Origin: Melieria omissa
Lineage: Eukaryota > Arthropoda > Insecta > Diptera > Ulidiidae
Assembly (NCBI GenBank): GCA_963971225.1
Contig: OZ020267.1
Location: 123,311,891-123,375,890, forward strand
Length of the DNA: 64,000 nucleotides
Direction of reading: 5' to 3'
The position numbers and the translations under genes were made by a program. The notes below the pieces were generated by a model. It saw only the letters and a program-made list of their open reading frames with translations. It had not been told where the DNA came from and ran no database searches. Position 1 is the first letter of the stretch. Each line of letters starts with the position of its first letter. Below, piece after piece: positions 1 through 12,769 of the stretch.

Positions 1-330
1 AATTAAACTCCATTTTAGGTCGGATATAGGTAGTGTAAATAATGCGGAGATCAGACGGAGTGAAATATTTGTTGCACCGCTTTAGGAAGCCGAGGCACTT
101 GGGTGTTTCTTTCGACACGCCAAAAATATGATCGTTCCAACGAAGTTCGTTCTTAATGGGCATTCCCAGAACATCAAGAGCTGCCGATTCCGCAATACTC
201 ACACCACCCATAACCAGGGATGTTGGGAGACGCGTTTGTGGGATAACAGGCAACATTGGGTCTTGTGAGGATTACAATTTACCTGTTCGCTTGACCCCAC
301 TTGGAGATTGTTTGCTATTGAGTGTGTCAT
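1..330 (-). pseudogene. Non-LTR retrotransposon (LINE) reverse-transcriptase C-terminal remnant
   Basis: Read on the minus strand, positions about 1-250 encode a peptide with the blocks ALDVLGMPIKNELRWNDHI, CLGFLKRCNKYFTPSDL and YTTYIRPKMEFN. This is the pattern that follows the catalytic core in jockey/CR1-type reverse transcriptases. Further upstream on the same strand the reading continues as KTQCCLLSHKR, but in a different frame near 245, and again shifts near 285. The copy is therefore broken by at least two frameshifts, and it runs off the left edge of the window. The LINE identity is from recognised family pattern; the exact clade is not assigned. Confidence 0.72.
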
Positions 331-3300
331 TCATACTGCGCCGTTCTCTCTAAATCTGTTCATACGCTGTACTGAACTCTTATAGATTTCAGAACGATAT
401 TTGCCCAAAAATCCATTAATAACTTTTTTATCGATTGCCATGCTTTCAATTCATCACCAACTAACACCAGATCAAATGTCTCTGTTTTCATTCATTTCCG
501 TATATCTGTACCATTAACAACTCCAGGTATAAAAGACACTTACCACAAAACTTTTCAAACAGACTGAAATATGTGTACAACAAAATTTCAAATTTAGACT
601 TGAACATTTTTTCACTTTAGTTTGCAAAACAACATCTCTTTGTGAAGTTAGAGGGTAAAGCATATTTTTTTTTTATTTTTGGCAACACAAATGCGATTTG
701 GCATTAATATTAATAGAATAAAAAACACGTTTTTTTTCTATTACAATCAAAAAAAGTCGATTTCTTTAACATTGACCCCAAAATTTCGATAAGGTGTAAT
801 AATTTTGTTACACAATCTTCAGAGAATTTGTTCATCTAAGAATTAGTAGCAAGTTTGCTGAAGACAGCAATTCAATATTTTGAATATCTTAAGACTTATA
901 AAGAAAAACCTGGCTGAAAAAATACTAACACACACAAACTTTACACGGCTGTAACTTGTAAACGGCAACTAACTTTGCAAAACCCAGCTAGGGTTTTGGT
1001 ACTCTATAAGAGTACTATCGATTAGTCTTGGTCGGTTCCGGGTTAGATTCCATGACTCCAAAATTGGCGCACAGTGTAATTTGCAACAGAAAATTTAAAT
1101 AACATACCTATGTTTAAACATTTTTAAATTCCTGTTACGTGGTTTCAAAAAAGTTACTCGTACTTTAAAAATTGAGAAGTTAAGTTCCTCTGCATTGTTG
1201 CTTTATTGCCTTGAGAGTAATTGAACAAAATATTCATATCTTATCACTTGGGGGTCATATATGCTGGACTAGCACACTTTTTCGATATAGTTTCATGTGA
1301 CTCACATATACATACATACATACACGTGGCTTTTTCTACGGTAAATTGTTTAAGCAGACCAGTTTTGTTGGTCCTTCCTCAACGTATCTATACTTATGAA
1401 AACAATACAATGTGCACATATTCTTAGTGACAGTGTTGGTCAAGGAAAATAATTATAAAAACACTAGAGTCGAACCTCAATCCGAAGTTATCATTCAAAG
1501 TTCTTGAATATCTTCATAGTAATTATTTGTAAATTTTTCTTTGGAACTATAATAAGGCAGTTGTATGAATAGTTTAAGAATATCCCATTTGAAAAGTGGC
1601 AGAGAATTTGTTGCATCGCCACCGAGTCTGGGTCTACGCCACTTATCAGTAAACCTATTAAACGCATATTACGTATTGCACCCAGCTGTGGGGTAGGTAA
1701 TTAGATTCTATACGAATGCAAATTAAGCGAAACAAAGTTCGCTCTGCGTGGGCCACATGATCGACTGACGGTGCATACCCCACAGCCAGCACGTAAGCAA
1801 GTGCCAGTTCTCGAACTGCTACTTCGCCTCCTCCACATTATGCTCAGCGGCGCCACCTTCATTCGTGCTCATAGTCGGCAATTGAAATTAAATGTTGTTG
1901 TTTGTTTTTTTGCTTTGGCCAACGCGGCGCAACGCAACTGATACAGTTGTATGCTCGCGGCACACGAATCTCGAGCATGACAAAAGTCTATAAACAATTC
2001 AGGGTAAAAGAAGAAGAAGACGAAAAAGCCACACATCGAACGGAAGAAGAAAAAAGAACATAAAATGCGCGCGTTTTTGCAAAAGTGGGTCAACAAACGC
2101 CACCACCACCAGTCTCACTGCCATCAATCATCCGCTGCCGCCGACACCGTCTCTACTGCTTTTCATGCGGCAGCAGTAATAGCGACAAATACCACAGTAT
2201 TGAAATAATTAACTGCAATCAATGCGAGTGCAAAACTAACATACAGTTGCAGCGCCAATTCCACAAAATGGTGTCCTTGGAAAGAATATGATGAGAGTGA
2301 TTTAATCTTTTCGGTATTACGTGCCAAAATATTAAATAAACACATTTTGGTTGTACTCGTAGGATAAAATTAAGGTGAAAATGATTAGGAAATTTCTAAC
2401 TGCTCATTGTAGGCTAAAAAACAAATTATAAATCTTGGACAAGAACACATCGCATAGTGTCTGATAGCAGAAGAAAAAAAGCACGTCCTTTATCTAAATT
2501 CAACAGAAAATATAATACTTAAATGTTTATTGTCATTACCGAATCCACGCGTGTCAAGTTTTATATAAATAAAACTGCACAAACTTCTACATCATGTTTA
2601 ACATTCTGTTCGGATCGTAAGCCAACTCGTGCATAAGTACATTTGATCGAATGTGTTATTTATGAATGAATTCGGAGTGGGGATTTGTGGGCCATGCGCA
2701 ACAAATCACGTACACCCACCAATGGTTTATTGTATTGTAAACAAAAGGCTTATTGAAATCATTTTCAAGATACATAAATACATTGTTATTAATTTGATTT
2801 TTTCAAACTTAGTGCTGTGTTGTTCTTGTGATTAAAATTTAACAGTTCTTTGAACGCAATTCAAAACACCTGCAATGTACTAAAAATTAGTTTATATAAA
2901 TTTAATTGCAACCAGCTTCACTGGTAAACCAGTTCGTCTGCTATGTTCATACTTCAATGCGTTTCTTGTTTACAAGTTCGATACTTTTCGGGGATAGATA
3001 TTCGTATGATATGCATATGAATGTATACTCAATTCAAATGAAAGTGAGATTACTCGTTGTTGTTTATAAATTTGTACCTTCTATTACTCATTGAAAATTA
3101 TCGCTGAGCAGACAAAGTTAAATCGCTCATTTTGCACTGTAACTCTTATCAATTTAGACTGCTCATACTAACATGGCCAATACTGAAATGGCCAATTGAT
3201 AGCACGACACGGCCATCGAAGGTTTCTACACAGATATCGATTTCAAAACGAAGGCATATTTCGTGATTAAGACCAATGATTTCATTATGCACTTTGTTAC

Positions 3301-3769
3301 TCGTAAATGCGTTTAAAGTATTTTATTTACGAATCCAACCAGTTTTTCGCGTGCAAATCAAAACAAATACAGCTGTTTGTTATTCAACTCAAGTGTTTTC
3401 TCGACACGTGACTGTGAATGAAATTGTAAACAAATATCAGGAGATGTTTCTCAATTTCGCATATTGTGTGTGTGCTTTGGTGTTTCCTCTTTCATTACAA
3501 CAATTATTATAAGAGCGTACACTGGTCAAATGGATTAGCTTCATTTTTGAGTGACTGAAAAGTAGAACATTAAAAGTTAGAGCTACCTAAACTCTACGAC
3601 ATTTTCTAATTGCATTTAGCAAAAATAAAAGCTTCATATTACGGTTGAAAAGCGCACAATGTTGTTAATTCAAAATATTTGAAAATGCTTGAATGTTTTC
3701 TCAACTATTGCTAAATTCAAGTTAAAGGGCCACTAAACAAAATCACTTTTATATTTTCATAGATATATG
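331..3769. other. Intergenic, no gene recognised
   Basis: AT-rich DNA with only short open frames and no recognisable protein. It holds a CATA microsatellite near 1309-1324. An 11-bp inverted repeat, GCTGTGGGGTA at 1685-1695 with its complement at 1776-1786, could mark a roughly 100-bp MITE, but no target duplication was found. Confidence 0.5.
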
Positions 3770-4060
3770 CAGGTCTCCCTCGTATAGCGCGGTACTTCTA
3801 CAACGCGTTTTCGATATAACGCGATTTAAAAAAAAAAGTTTTTTCATTAGGTTTTTTAATTTTTGAAATAAAGTATGAATTTCGATTTTGAGTTGGAATG
3901 CACATACATATATCTTTAATTTAGTACCTATTTTATTTTGGAAAAAGCTTATGGGAACATAACCCTAAAATTTATATCAAAGTTAAGTCTTCTATAACGC
4001 GAATCACATAACGCGGAATTTTCCTGAAACGTAACCACCGCGTTATACGAGGGAGACCTG
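3770..4060. mobile_element. Tigger/pogo-like MITE, 291 bp
   Basis: The element has near-perfect terminal inverted repeats beginning CAGGTCTCCCTCGTATA and ending in the complementary sequence at 4060, followed inside by GCG-rich repeats of 'AACGCG' type. The terminus resembles the CAGG...CCTCGTTTTATTGCG layout of Tigger/pogo elements. It is flanked on both sides by TATATG (3764-3769 and 4061-4066). Tigger elements duplicate only TA, so the 6-bp match is either a true longer duplication or TA insertion into a TATATG repeat with one altered base. No coding sequence is present, so it is non-autonomous. Confidence 0.8.
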
Positions 4061-4066
4061 TATATG

Positions 4067-5759
4067 TAAATACATATATCCGAAGCATAGGTAAATGTTA
4101 GCCTTACTATCGGTCAATACTCGGGAAGTAAAATAACTAATTATTATAGTAACAAGATTTAATATTATGCATCTTGTCACTCTTCACGCTTTGTACATAT
4201 GTCAGTACGATGCAAGACCAGATTGGATTTTGTGCCTCCTTAATTTTATTTCCCTAAATTCTCTTCGTGTACATGATGAAATTTCCCTAATTTCGAAGGT
4301 AAAAAACATATTTGGTGTTATCTGCATCTAAGCTGATATATATTTTTTTGTACTTTCTTGCTCTCTGGTCGCTTTGCCTAATCTATTCAAATATTATCCA
4401 TTCTATTTATTAAAATTAAAAGTCTTATTCTACTTTTATTTGTTGTTATATATGTTTGTGTACTTGTGTACGAGTGTATCTGTCCTCGTTGGCTTATCAA
4501 TTAAAGGCCGCCCAAGTTTACTTAGCTGTTTCCATATGAAGTTTATTGTTAGTGGTTACTATTTAAGTCTCAAAATAAATAAATATATTCCTTCAACATT
4601 ATGTTTGAGTCTTTATGATTTAACCCACACGAGCCATTGCATCAGTCTGTTTCTATATAAATTGTTGACTAAAAATCAAATAAAACAAAACAAAACAAAC
4701 ACACAAAAAACTCCACTTTATGTGTTATGTATTCAAGGCAGGTATTTGATTCCACTAATCTCGAACTATTAACGAATTTACTATATATGAGTAGCTCAAT
4801 TGCATATATAAGCGGAAAAAATTTAACATATGACTTATGATATTCTGATGAAATCGAAACTGAGCTGCGTACTTCTAACCTAATTCCACGTAGACAGCTG
4901 CATTCGAGCAGCGATGCAGCGATAACCTGGGAAATACAAACAGTTTTTCAAAAGTACAAAAATACAGTCATTCAGCTATTTATTGAACTTGTATTCTTCC
5001 GCTTGCCAACTGATAATACTGACTCAGCACCTAACAGACTCGTTGCTGCAACAAAGTGCTGACTCGAAATCTTAGTTTTTTGAAATATTGTTAGTTATAA
5101 TTGATAACCAACACGTGTTCAGTTGTTGTTTTCATTTTGGAAGGAAGTTTGTAAATATTATTTACATTCTCGCCATAAATTAAAGTGACAATAATTTTGT
5201 GGCAATTGTCAGCACGTCCTTTGTGTTTACAATGTTGATGTAACGAAAAATATCATGTAACGGGAAAATACCATATATATCACGCTCTACATTTAATTCA
5301 AATTCTTTCGCAATCAGTTTGTTGTTTCAATTTTCAGTAGAATGCCTGACTAATTGCAGTCGATGACTAACACAAAAATACTTTGCCAAATTATATAACT
5401 AGAACGAACTAAAATCGAGGCATGAAAAACAAAGGAGGTAAGTTGTTTTGGCGTCTCTGCTTCGACTGACTCACCTTATTTATTAGGAGATGTCCCACAA
5501 ATGGAATGGAAACCATTTCAACTATTTAAGTGACAATTTCTATTAAATTTAAATACTATTTGATGTTTTCATCATCAATGCAATATTTTCTGGGAAAGAT
5601 ACTTTTGAATATTAAAAAATCAGAACGGTTAAAAATTTAATCGGTCTTAAAATGTTCGATGAAAGTTCAAATGGCATATTATATTTGTTAGTAGTTGATG
5701 TTCTTCAGATAAATTTATTGCTTGAACCTTGTCATTATGTAAGGATCAAAATGTTCAAT
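4067..5759. other. Intergenic, no gene recognised
   Basis: AT-rich sequence. The longest open frame (4374-4772, plus) is rich in Leu, Tyr, Phe and Lys, as expected from AT-rich DNA. It has no recognised domain and is not called a gene. Confidence 0.5.
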
Positions 5760-6010
5760 GATTTTTTTGAATATTTAGATTGATTTTCGGTCATGACTTC
5801 ACGAATGGGAATTTAAATGCTCAAGAGTGAGAGAATTGTCCGCATAAATACGATCTTTCCGATGGCTATAAAAAAGTCCCACGACCTCAAATCGCCATCT
5901 TGTTGAAACCCTATATTATCCAGATCATTAGGCTAAAAAATAGGTCATTCTACTGCCGTGGAATCGAGGGTCGCTTACTGTAGCAACGTTTTCGGCAGAG
6001 TGTGCGAGAA
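5760..6010 (-). pseudogene. Degenerate mariner/Tc1-group transposase remnant
   Basis: On the minus strand three shattered blocks can be read: HSAENVATVSDPR (linker after the helix-turn-helix), then NIGFQQDG (around the second catalytic Asp), then DLRSWDFF followed by DRIYADNSLTLEHLNSHS. They are typical of the DDE transposases in which FQQDGATCH precedes DLTPxDFFLW. The sequence between FQQDG and DLRS is missing, and stops and frameshifts separate the blocks. This is a dead copy; its inverted termini were not found. Confidence 0.6.
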
Positions 6011-7127
6011 GCACGGGTCTTGAATATCAATGAAAAAATAAGTATATTTTCTCACATTGGACCTAATTTGGATAATTATCCGGCGTGGGAACCAATAACA
6101 TGAAATCCATCAAAGCCAGCCGGGTCGACAATTGAAATTATGTCATATTTCATTGATCATAGTCAATGAGACTCTCAGCATTCGAATGCCATTAGAATCT
6201 CGAAGTGCTCTAAACCGTTCATTTTTAAAAATATCTTTTGTTTTTCTTGTTGAATTTAGTTGTTTATGTTTTGCATTCCATTGCAGTGGAAGTGCTGTAT
6301 AAAATATATCGCCACTTGATTATTGTTTTCATTCTAAATAACATGTTTACACACTGTGCGCATACATACATACATATCTACATATATTGAAAGCACTGAG
6401 CTATCCGCAAAAAGGGGTGTGTTTCTCTGCGACCAAAACAATATAAAGGCGACGCAAATACATTGTGAGCAACTTACGATATACTCGTACTCAGGCTAAG
6501 CAAAGTATGCTTTCTCTTTGTAGTGTTTGTGTTGCTACTTATTTGTTTTATAATAATAAATATTTATAAGTTAAATCATTCAGTCGCAAGACAATGCAAA
6601 ACCAAGCGCCACAGTTTGATTTTGATGGCAATTTAATGCGAAATGACAGACGCGTGTGATGATGGAAATTTTTGCCATTGCGATACCCAATAGTCAGGCT
6701 ATATCTATAGTTCCGACTGACGGAATAATTAATCAGTAGCAGACATGTGTAAATGATGCTATCTATGTATGCAAGTCTAACATGCAAGTTTTTGATGGTT
6801 TGGTATTTGAACATAGAGCGACTTCTTTACATGCGGCCTAGTTCAAAGGTTAGCTCGGAGCTGAGTTCAGACAGAGGAATTTCCAGTTATACGCAATAGC
6901 AGACATAGAGATCAAAACATTGCTTTGCTTCATCAAGCTTAGTTGACCAACATCCTGAAATACGTTTCAAAATATGATTAATCTATATATGCATCTAATT
7001 GTTTGTCCTGAATGACTGACTGATTGACTGATTTATTATCGTCCAGCCCAAACCGCTAAAGCTACAAACATAAAATTTAAAAAATTTTAAAAATTAACGA
7101 TCGCGAAGAAGGTATTTTTTTAAATTA
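6011..7127. other. Intergenic, no gene recognised
   Basis: No coding potential seen. It contains a CATA microsatellite at about 6361-6376. A GACTGACTGATTGACTGA-type stretch at about 7012-7032 just precedes the minisatellite array and may be the start of the same repeat unit. Confidence 0.45.
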
Positions 7128-7753
7128 TGTGTCTAAAGGGGCAAAACATGGACTAAGGTGTTGTATGAATAAACGTGATTTAATAGGCCTATTGATTTAA
7201 AAATTGATGAAAATACTACAAATAATTTTCGAAAACCAAAATTTAACGTGGTCAACAATGGGTTAAGGTCAGGGGCGGATTCAGAAAAATATTTCGGGGG
7301 GAGGGGGGTTTCAAAAAGTAATTCTTTGATATTCATAAATTGTCTTTTAATTTGTTTGTAGTTTTAATGTCGATCCTAATATTTCGGGGGGGGGGGTTTC
7401 AACCCCGAAAACACCCCCCTGAATCCGCCACTGGTTAAGGTTCGTATACGGGAAGACGACGAAAAAACATGAACCGATGGGCCTATTGACTTCGAAATTG
7501 GTGGAAATACTTGAACTCAAAAATAAATAGAAATGTTTCATTTTTGTAAATCGAAATCTAACAGGGTTAATTTTTGTAGGGAGAAACATGATTTAATAGT
7601 TTTTGTTTTACTTCAAATTTGATAATTGTGCTGGAAATGTTAAAAACCGACAGGTGTTTTTTTTTTCGAAAATCTTAATCTGACGCGTCAACGATGGGTT
7701 AAGAGTTTGTATACGAAAACATGATTTAATAGGTGCTTTAAATGAGAAGTTTC
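7128..7753. repeat. Minisatellite-like array, units of about 120-150 bp
   Basis: Diverged units repeat the order 'GTCAACAATGGGTTAAG', 'TTTGTATACG', 'AACATGATTTAATAGG', 'CTATTGACTTC' and 'AATTGGTGGAAATACTT'. At least four unit starts can be followed (about 7128, 7252, 7564 and 7686). The second unit is interrupted by the hAT-type MITE at 7270-7433. The same unit recurs at 44530-44783. Function unknown; such arrays sit inside some Helitron-like elements, but no Helitron ends were identified here. Confidence 0.65.
7270..7433. mobile_element. hAT-type MITE, 164 bp
   Basis: Terminal inverted repeats are CAGGGGCGGATTCAG at the left and CTGAATCCGCCACTG at the right. The element is flanked by a perfect 8-bp target duplication, GTTAAGGT (7262-7269 and 7434-7441). 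Eight-bp duplications and a CAG(G/T)GGCGG terminus are typical of hAT MITEs. It carries G-runs near both ends and no gene. It lies inside a minisatellite unit, so it is younger than the array. A related copy is at 44323-44488. Confidence 0.88.
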
Positions 7754-10587
7754 GTTTAGCTTAGTTTATTTCAGTCAATGGATTACAATCCGTACTGACT
7801 AGGAATACAACAATTATCTTAGATATTATTTAAAATACATATTTACAATATAGTATGTTTAAGTTAATCTCTATCAGACGTAATTAGACAAGTATCGGGT
7901 TAAGATAAACTTGATTTATTAGGCCCTTCTTCTATTCCATACGCAAATATACAGTTTTGCAATCAAATGTTTCTTTAGAAAACAAAAACAAAACATGAAA
8001 ATAATAGTTTCCAGACGTGAAGCTGTGAAAATAAAAACTGCGGCTTCTACTTGCACAGTTTCCGTTCACGAATATAAAAATTGCATTTTTTACAACGAGA
8101 TTATTCTGTTAAATGTTTAGTAATTATTATTATATAATTAGTTGTAATAAAAGAAGATTCAGTATTTTTCAAATCTAAATACCTAAAAGTGCCTATACAT
8201 ATTAAAAAAAAAAACAATCAAACCGGATTTGGCTTTATTAGAAGCGGAGTTTACTAGAGACGCAGTTTGTCAGCCAGTCATAACTGCAATGCGTCATATA
8301 GATTGGTTCCCCCTCTGAATGTTGTCAAATACCCAAAGACGCAATTGAGCACTTCTTCCAATGCGCAGGTACAAACAAAACGAGATGAAAACAAAGCCAC
8401 AAGTGCAGCAACAGGCTGCACTGCGGCACGCACGGCACAAGGGATGATTGCGCCACAGCAACATCAGTCCTGAGTGGCATGGAAAACGCAGAGTAAGCTG
8501 CATTACCAGTATTTGGTGCTGGGGAAGTGACGCCGCGGCCTACGTGCCAATTTACATGACGTCCTGAGTGTATTACACAGTTTTCATTCACAACGCATAC
8601 GAATGACGCTTCAGTGCTGACTGTCGCCAGACACGCCGAAATACGTGCGGCCGGGGACAGACACATAGACGTACAGAATATGTAGTCGGAATTGGGAACA
8701 GCGTGTGATGCGTTCACCAGCACAAACAACGAGTACACGGACCGAAGCGGCCAGCAAGGCAGACGTTTATCAGGAAGAAAACAACAGCAGTATGGCTGCT
8801 GAGAAGACAGAGCAGTGGGGCAGCCAAATATTAAAGCGTTCGGAAAATCACATTGCTCATTTTTTACTTTATCGTATGATTAAAAAGATTGAAAATTTTG
8901 TGAATATCAAAATAAAACGTGCGGTGGGAAACAATGAGCCGAAGGGGGTCTAGGTGGGTGCTTGACCTTGTGCAGTATTTGTACTCTCGCGCACATTGTG
9001 ACGCCAAGTAGCTGCAAAAACGCATACGTTTACATTTTCAACGAGCAGCACGTATACAAACATATTTATATGTATGATTTTATCGAAGTATTTTCATACA
9101 TGAGCATACATACATACATATGTACGTAGTAGTATATTTATGCGTAAAAGAATTTTCTCCATTTACAACTAAAGAAAAAAATACATGCATACGTATGCGT
9201 TATGTTTTCGATATGAATATCCAAAAATCAACAATAATTAAAAATATCATAAATTTCTTTCATTGAGCCCCATTTATAACATGAGTCGCCATCGTGCATA
9301 CGCACGCGTTGGCAATCAGAACGCTTTAATGTCAGTCACCGAACGAACGCCACCCACCCACTTTGTCAGACTTTGCCGTCATTGCGCACCAGCATTGCCA
9401 TTGATCTTGCCTGCTCCCAACTTGACATAAAGTTCATGCATACATACATAGTTTGCATATTCAATAAATTTCAATATTTTTAATTGACTTTTTACTACAC
9501 GAACCATTTTTCTTTAGCACTTATGAGAAGCAGCGCTGCTGCAGCATTCGAGCATTCGGTTGCTGCCACAGCTCAACCACGCCACGATTAGTTGGCGTCG
9601 GCATCTGTCCGCCAACGGTTCATTCGCATCTCTCGTTCGCACCCGGCGCTGCGTTGCGTTGCGCTACCGCTCATGGGGGCACTGAGCGCCACCAAATGCC
9701 GGCTATCGATGAGCGTGTTGTTGGTGTGTTGTTAGTCGGTTGGCTGGCCGGCTAGCTGACTCGCTGACTGACTGGTTGAGGTTCTTCATCACTTGACGTT
9801 CAAGTCGTTTATGCAAATGCTTCTACGTCGTATCGAAATCTACGCAAACAACCCAACCACATGCACACCATGTACTACATATACATCCATACATACGTGA
9901 GTGGTTGGGTGTCGCTGAATCTGCGTACTTCTAGGTTATTTGGCTCTGTTTTGTTTTTGTTCGTTGATCTTGTTTATCTGAATAATAAATGAATTTTGTG
10001 TGTCGGTGGCGTTGTTGATATTGCATCAGCCACATGACAGCCGATTTTGTCAACATCAACATCAGCAGCACTCGCAACGAAAATATCGATAATCACCTAG
10101 CAGCCTTCCCACCTCCCCATCGCACACGAAGCAGCCACACTCAAATGTGCATCGGCACATTGCATCGCAAGTGTCTAACGTGTTATGCATCGAGACGTGC
10201 GGTTTGCGAATGGCATTTTATAATTTTTGTTATTTCATGCGACAAGGGTGCAAAGTCAAAGCTACGGCAGAGTCAACAGGTCAACTTGACGGGGGCGGTG
10301 TACAGTGGCGCTAAGGCGCCATCGACTTGAACTTACGCATGCGGGCAGCACGAACGTTTGCCGTGTGCACGTACACATGTTTCTATGTTTGTTTTTTTTT
10401 AGTTTTATTTGATTTACGTAGGAAGGTTGGAATCTTCAAAAGAAACTGCCTTGTCCGTACAACGCACGATTCACTGGCAGTGAAAAGCTACCAGCGCCTA
10501 CGTACTAAACCAACCTCCCTGGTATCCTCCTCCTATGTTTCTATGTTTGTAAATACCTACATATGCGGTAATGTCCATTTACATTAA
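7754..10587. other. Intergenic, no gene recognised
   Basis: No recognisable coding region. The stretches 8270-8950 and 9290-10330 are richer in GC and contain overlapping short open frames on both strands. None shows a domain or a convincing start, so they are left uncalled. CATA/GTAC microsatellites occur near 9100-9130. Confidence 0.4.
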
Positions 10588-10669
10588 CCCAATTGGTACC
10601 GGGAGCTAGTCTCTCGGGGCGCTTATCAATGCTTAATTTTGATGCGCTGTGCTTTTGAGCACCTTGGGG
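10588..10669. mobile_element. Possible 82-bp TTAA-flanked MITE
   Basis: TTAA at 10584-10587 is followed by CCCAATTGG, and TTGGGG precedes TTAA at 10670-10673. The short imperfect inverted ends and the TTAA flanks match the other TTAA elements in the window, and the length is almost the same as the element at 29807-29889. The inverted repeat is short and gapped, so this is tentative. Confidence 0.4.
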
Positions 10670-10673
10670 TTAA

Positions 10674-11611
10674 GCCACACTCTGGCGGCACTCACGTAAA
10701 GAATTCGACATTCAATACCTACATATGCACAATAGACTTTTCATTATTTGTTTTCTTGTTCCACGAGTAGTTTATTTTATGTTGAAATTAGGCAAATGAA
10801 TTGCGTGTTTGTCTGGTTAATTAAAATTCTTGCCACTGTGCCTACTGTGCTTTCGAGTTCTTCCGTTTCTTTAATGACTATCCAAAAGCCGTTTCCAGTT
10901 ATGCCTACAGACGTCCACTTTCCCGAACATACATACATATTTATAATACACATATTGCATGTAATGTTAGAATTGTTGCTAAAATGTTTACTTGTTACAT
11001 ATTATTTTACGATTCTTCTTAGCGCAAGTTTTTAATCCTAAGAGTTAACTTTCAAATCGTTTATCGACCATACACATATTAGTATATATTAAGAAGACTG
11101 TAATCGAAGTACCCTGTTTGACTGAACTTAACCTTTCTAGTTCTGAAACAAAACAAGCGAACAAGGCTTATTGCCTCTGTCCATGATTGCTTGCAGGACT
11201 ACTGCAACGTCAACTGGCAAAAGTTCCAAAGTTTTCAGCACCAAAATACATAGAAACAAAACAGTTATTTGCAATCATCCGCAAATTGTTGCACTTCACT
11301 GCCCAATTATTTCGTATTACATTATTTACATTCCACCATTGCATAATTTTGATTTGTTTATATTGCTTAATTTTCGTTCAATACGTTTTAACCCATAAAA
11401 ATAGGCTTCTCTTTCGAATTCGAGTGCCTCTTAATTTATACATGCATATATGTACATACATATCTTTAAATTTGCATGTGGAATCTCAAAAAATCTCCCA
11501 TTACTCCAAAATTCAATATGAAAGAGTTGTCTGCGTGTTTGGCAATTGGGAAAACATTTTCAAAAAGAAAACAAATCAAGCGGCCAAAGCGCAGGAAACA
11601 CTCTAAGCACA
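10674..11611. other. Upstream intergenic DNA, no gene recognised
   Basis: AT-rich, with several short open frames and no recognisable product. It lies 0.8-1.8 kb upstream of the Thor TATA box and may hold distal regulatory sequence. Confidence 0.4.
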
Positions 11612-11619
11612 GTAAACAA
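11612..11619 (+). promoter_or_regulatory. FOXO-like recognition element upstream of Thor
   Basis: GTAAACAA is an exact match to the forkhead/FOXO consensus. It lies about 0.8 kb upstream of the Thor TATA box. Thor is an established FOXO target in Drosophila; occupancy of this site is inferred from sequence only. Confidence 0.4.
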
Positions 11620-12076
11620 ATAATAATAATAGAATTTTCATTTATAAGTTATAACTGTTGTTGTTGGCCGGTTCTTCTCCACTTGTTTAGACCGAAATTA
11701 TATGCACTGCTGTTTATTGCGGACAATAATTGCGCGCCAAAAGGGCGGTAAGCGGCGCGTGAGCCAGAGACGGGCGATGAGACACCGGACAAGGTGCGGA
11801 AACAGCGAACACGTCATGCATGCTCAGCCAACACGTTCCAAACACGCCAGCCACGTTGGGCCAGACCATGCAATGAAGGCGCTAACAGCGAGATAGCCAG
11901 CCGATTGGCGCGCAACAAACACACTTTGTGTGCTGACAGCAGCAGCAACAACAACCACAAAAATCACACAACACATTATTCGAAATTATGGTAACCAGCA
12001 AACAACAACACAAGGCAAAAGAATAAAAACAAAAACAAGAGAATAGAAAACAAAACGCAACCATAAAGACAGCAAA

Positions 12077-12083
12077 GTAAACA
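12077..12083 (+). promoter_or_regulatory. Second FOXO-like element upstream of Thor
   Basis: GTAAACA, the forkhead core, lies about 340 bp upstream of the TATA box at the edge of a GC-rich proximal promoter. It is short enough to occur by chance; its position and the known biology of Thor are what make it worth listing. Confidence 0.4.
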
Positions 12084-12420
12084 CAGGAGCAGCGTCGAGC
12101 GCTTGCACGTCGCGGTCGAAGAACATTTTCTAAAACGCTTGCGCAGTGCGCAATATTTTTATTTATCACCAATGGCCAGAGTCAGCGGAAAGAGCATTTC
12201 AGTGTGTGCCGGAGCAAACAAACAAAACCGGCGACGACGTCGAATCCGACTGCGCTGGCAATGTCTCGGCCGCTGTCGCCGCCGCAGTAGCTGTGAAAGC
12301 GACCACCCTCCCCGAAAGAACGAGACAAGACCGATGGCGAGAGTAGCCGAGCACAGCCGGCAGCAGCGCGGCGGCAACGACCCAACCACGAAGCAGCAGT
12401 GCGGCCGCTTGAGCATTTCG

Positions 12421-12453
12421 TATAAATACCGCTGCTCCTCATACTGAGAGTCA
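12421..12453 (+). promoter_or_regulatory. Thor: Thor core promoter (TATA box and initiator)
   Basis: TATAAATA at 12421-12428 is followed about 31 bp later by TCAACATT, in which the A at about 12453 is a plausible transcription start. The predicted 5' UTR is then about 317 nt, with no intron evident before the start codon at 12770. The sequence just upstream (12100-12400) is markedly GC-rich compared with the surroundings. Confidence 0.6.
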
Positions 12454-12769
12454 ACATTCAAGTTCAAACTTTCGTTTGGATCAGAAGACGAGTAGCGCCC
12501 TCTGTGAGCTCTAGAAGGAAGGAAAATCTCAGTTCGCCAAGTAGCCCAATTTGTCGCATACCAGTCAGTTGAAGTGAAAGCAAGAGTTTTATTGTGCGAA
12601 AAGAAAAGCCGTGTGAAATTTTTAACGCGAAAGTGAACGCTTCCTTTTTATAAGCCAACGTCAAAAGACATATAGAGAGTATCTACCAGTGAATCAAACG
12701 CCAAAGTCAGCAAACAGCCTAAATTCGTTTAAACTACACCAAAGCAAAGCAGAAAGTACACTAAGAAAA

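Noticed and set aside
4374..4772. 132-codon plus-strand open frame
   Set aside because: Composition is dominated by Leu, Tyr, Phe and Lys as in AT-rich chance frames; no domain or context.
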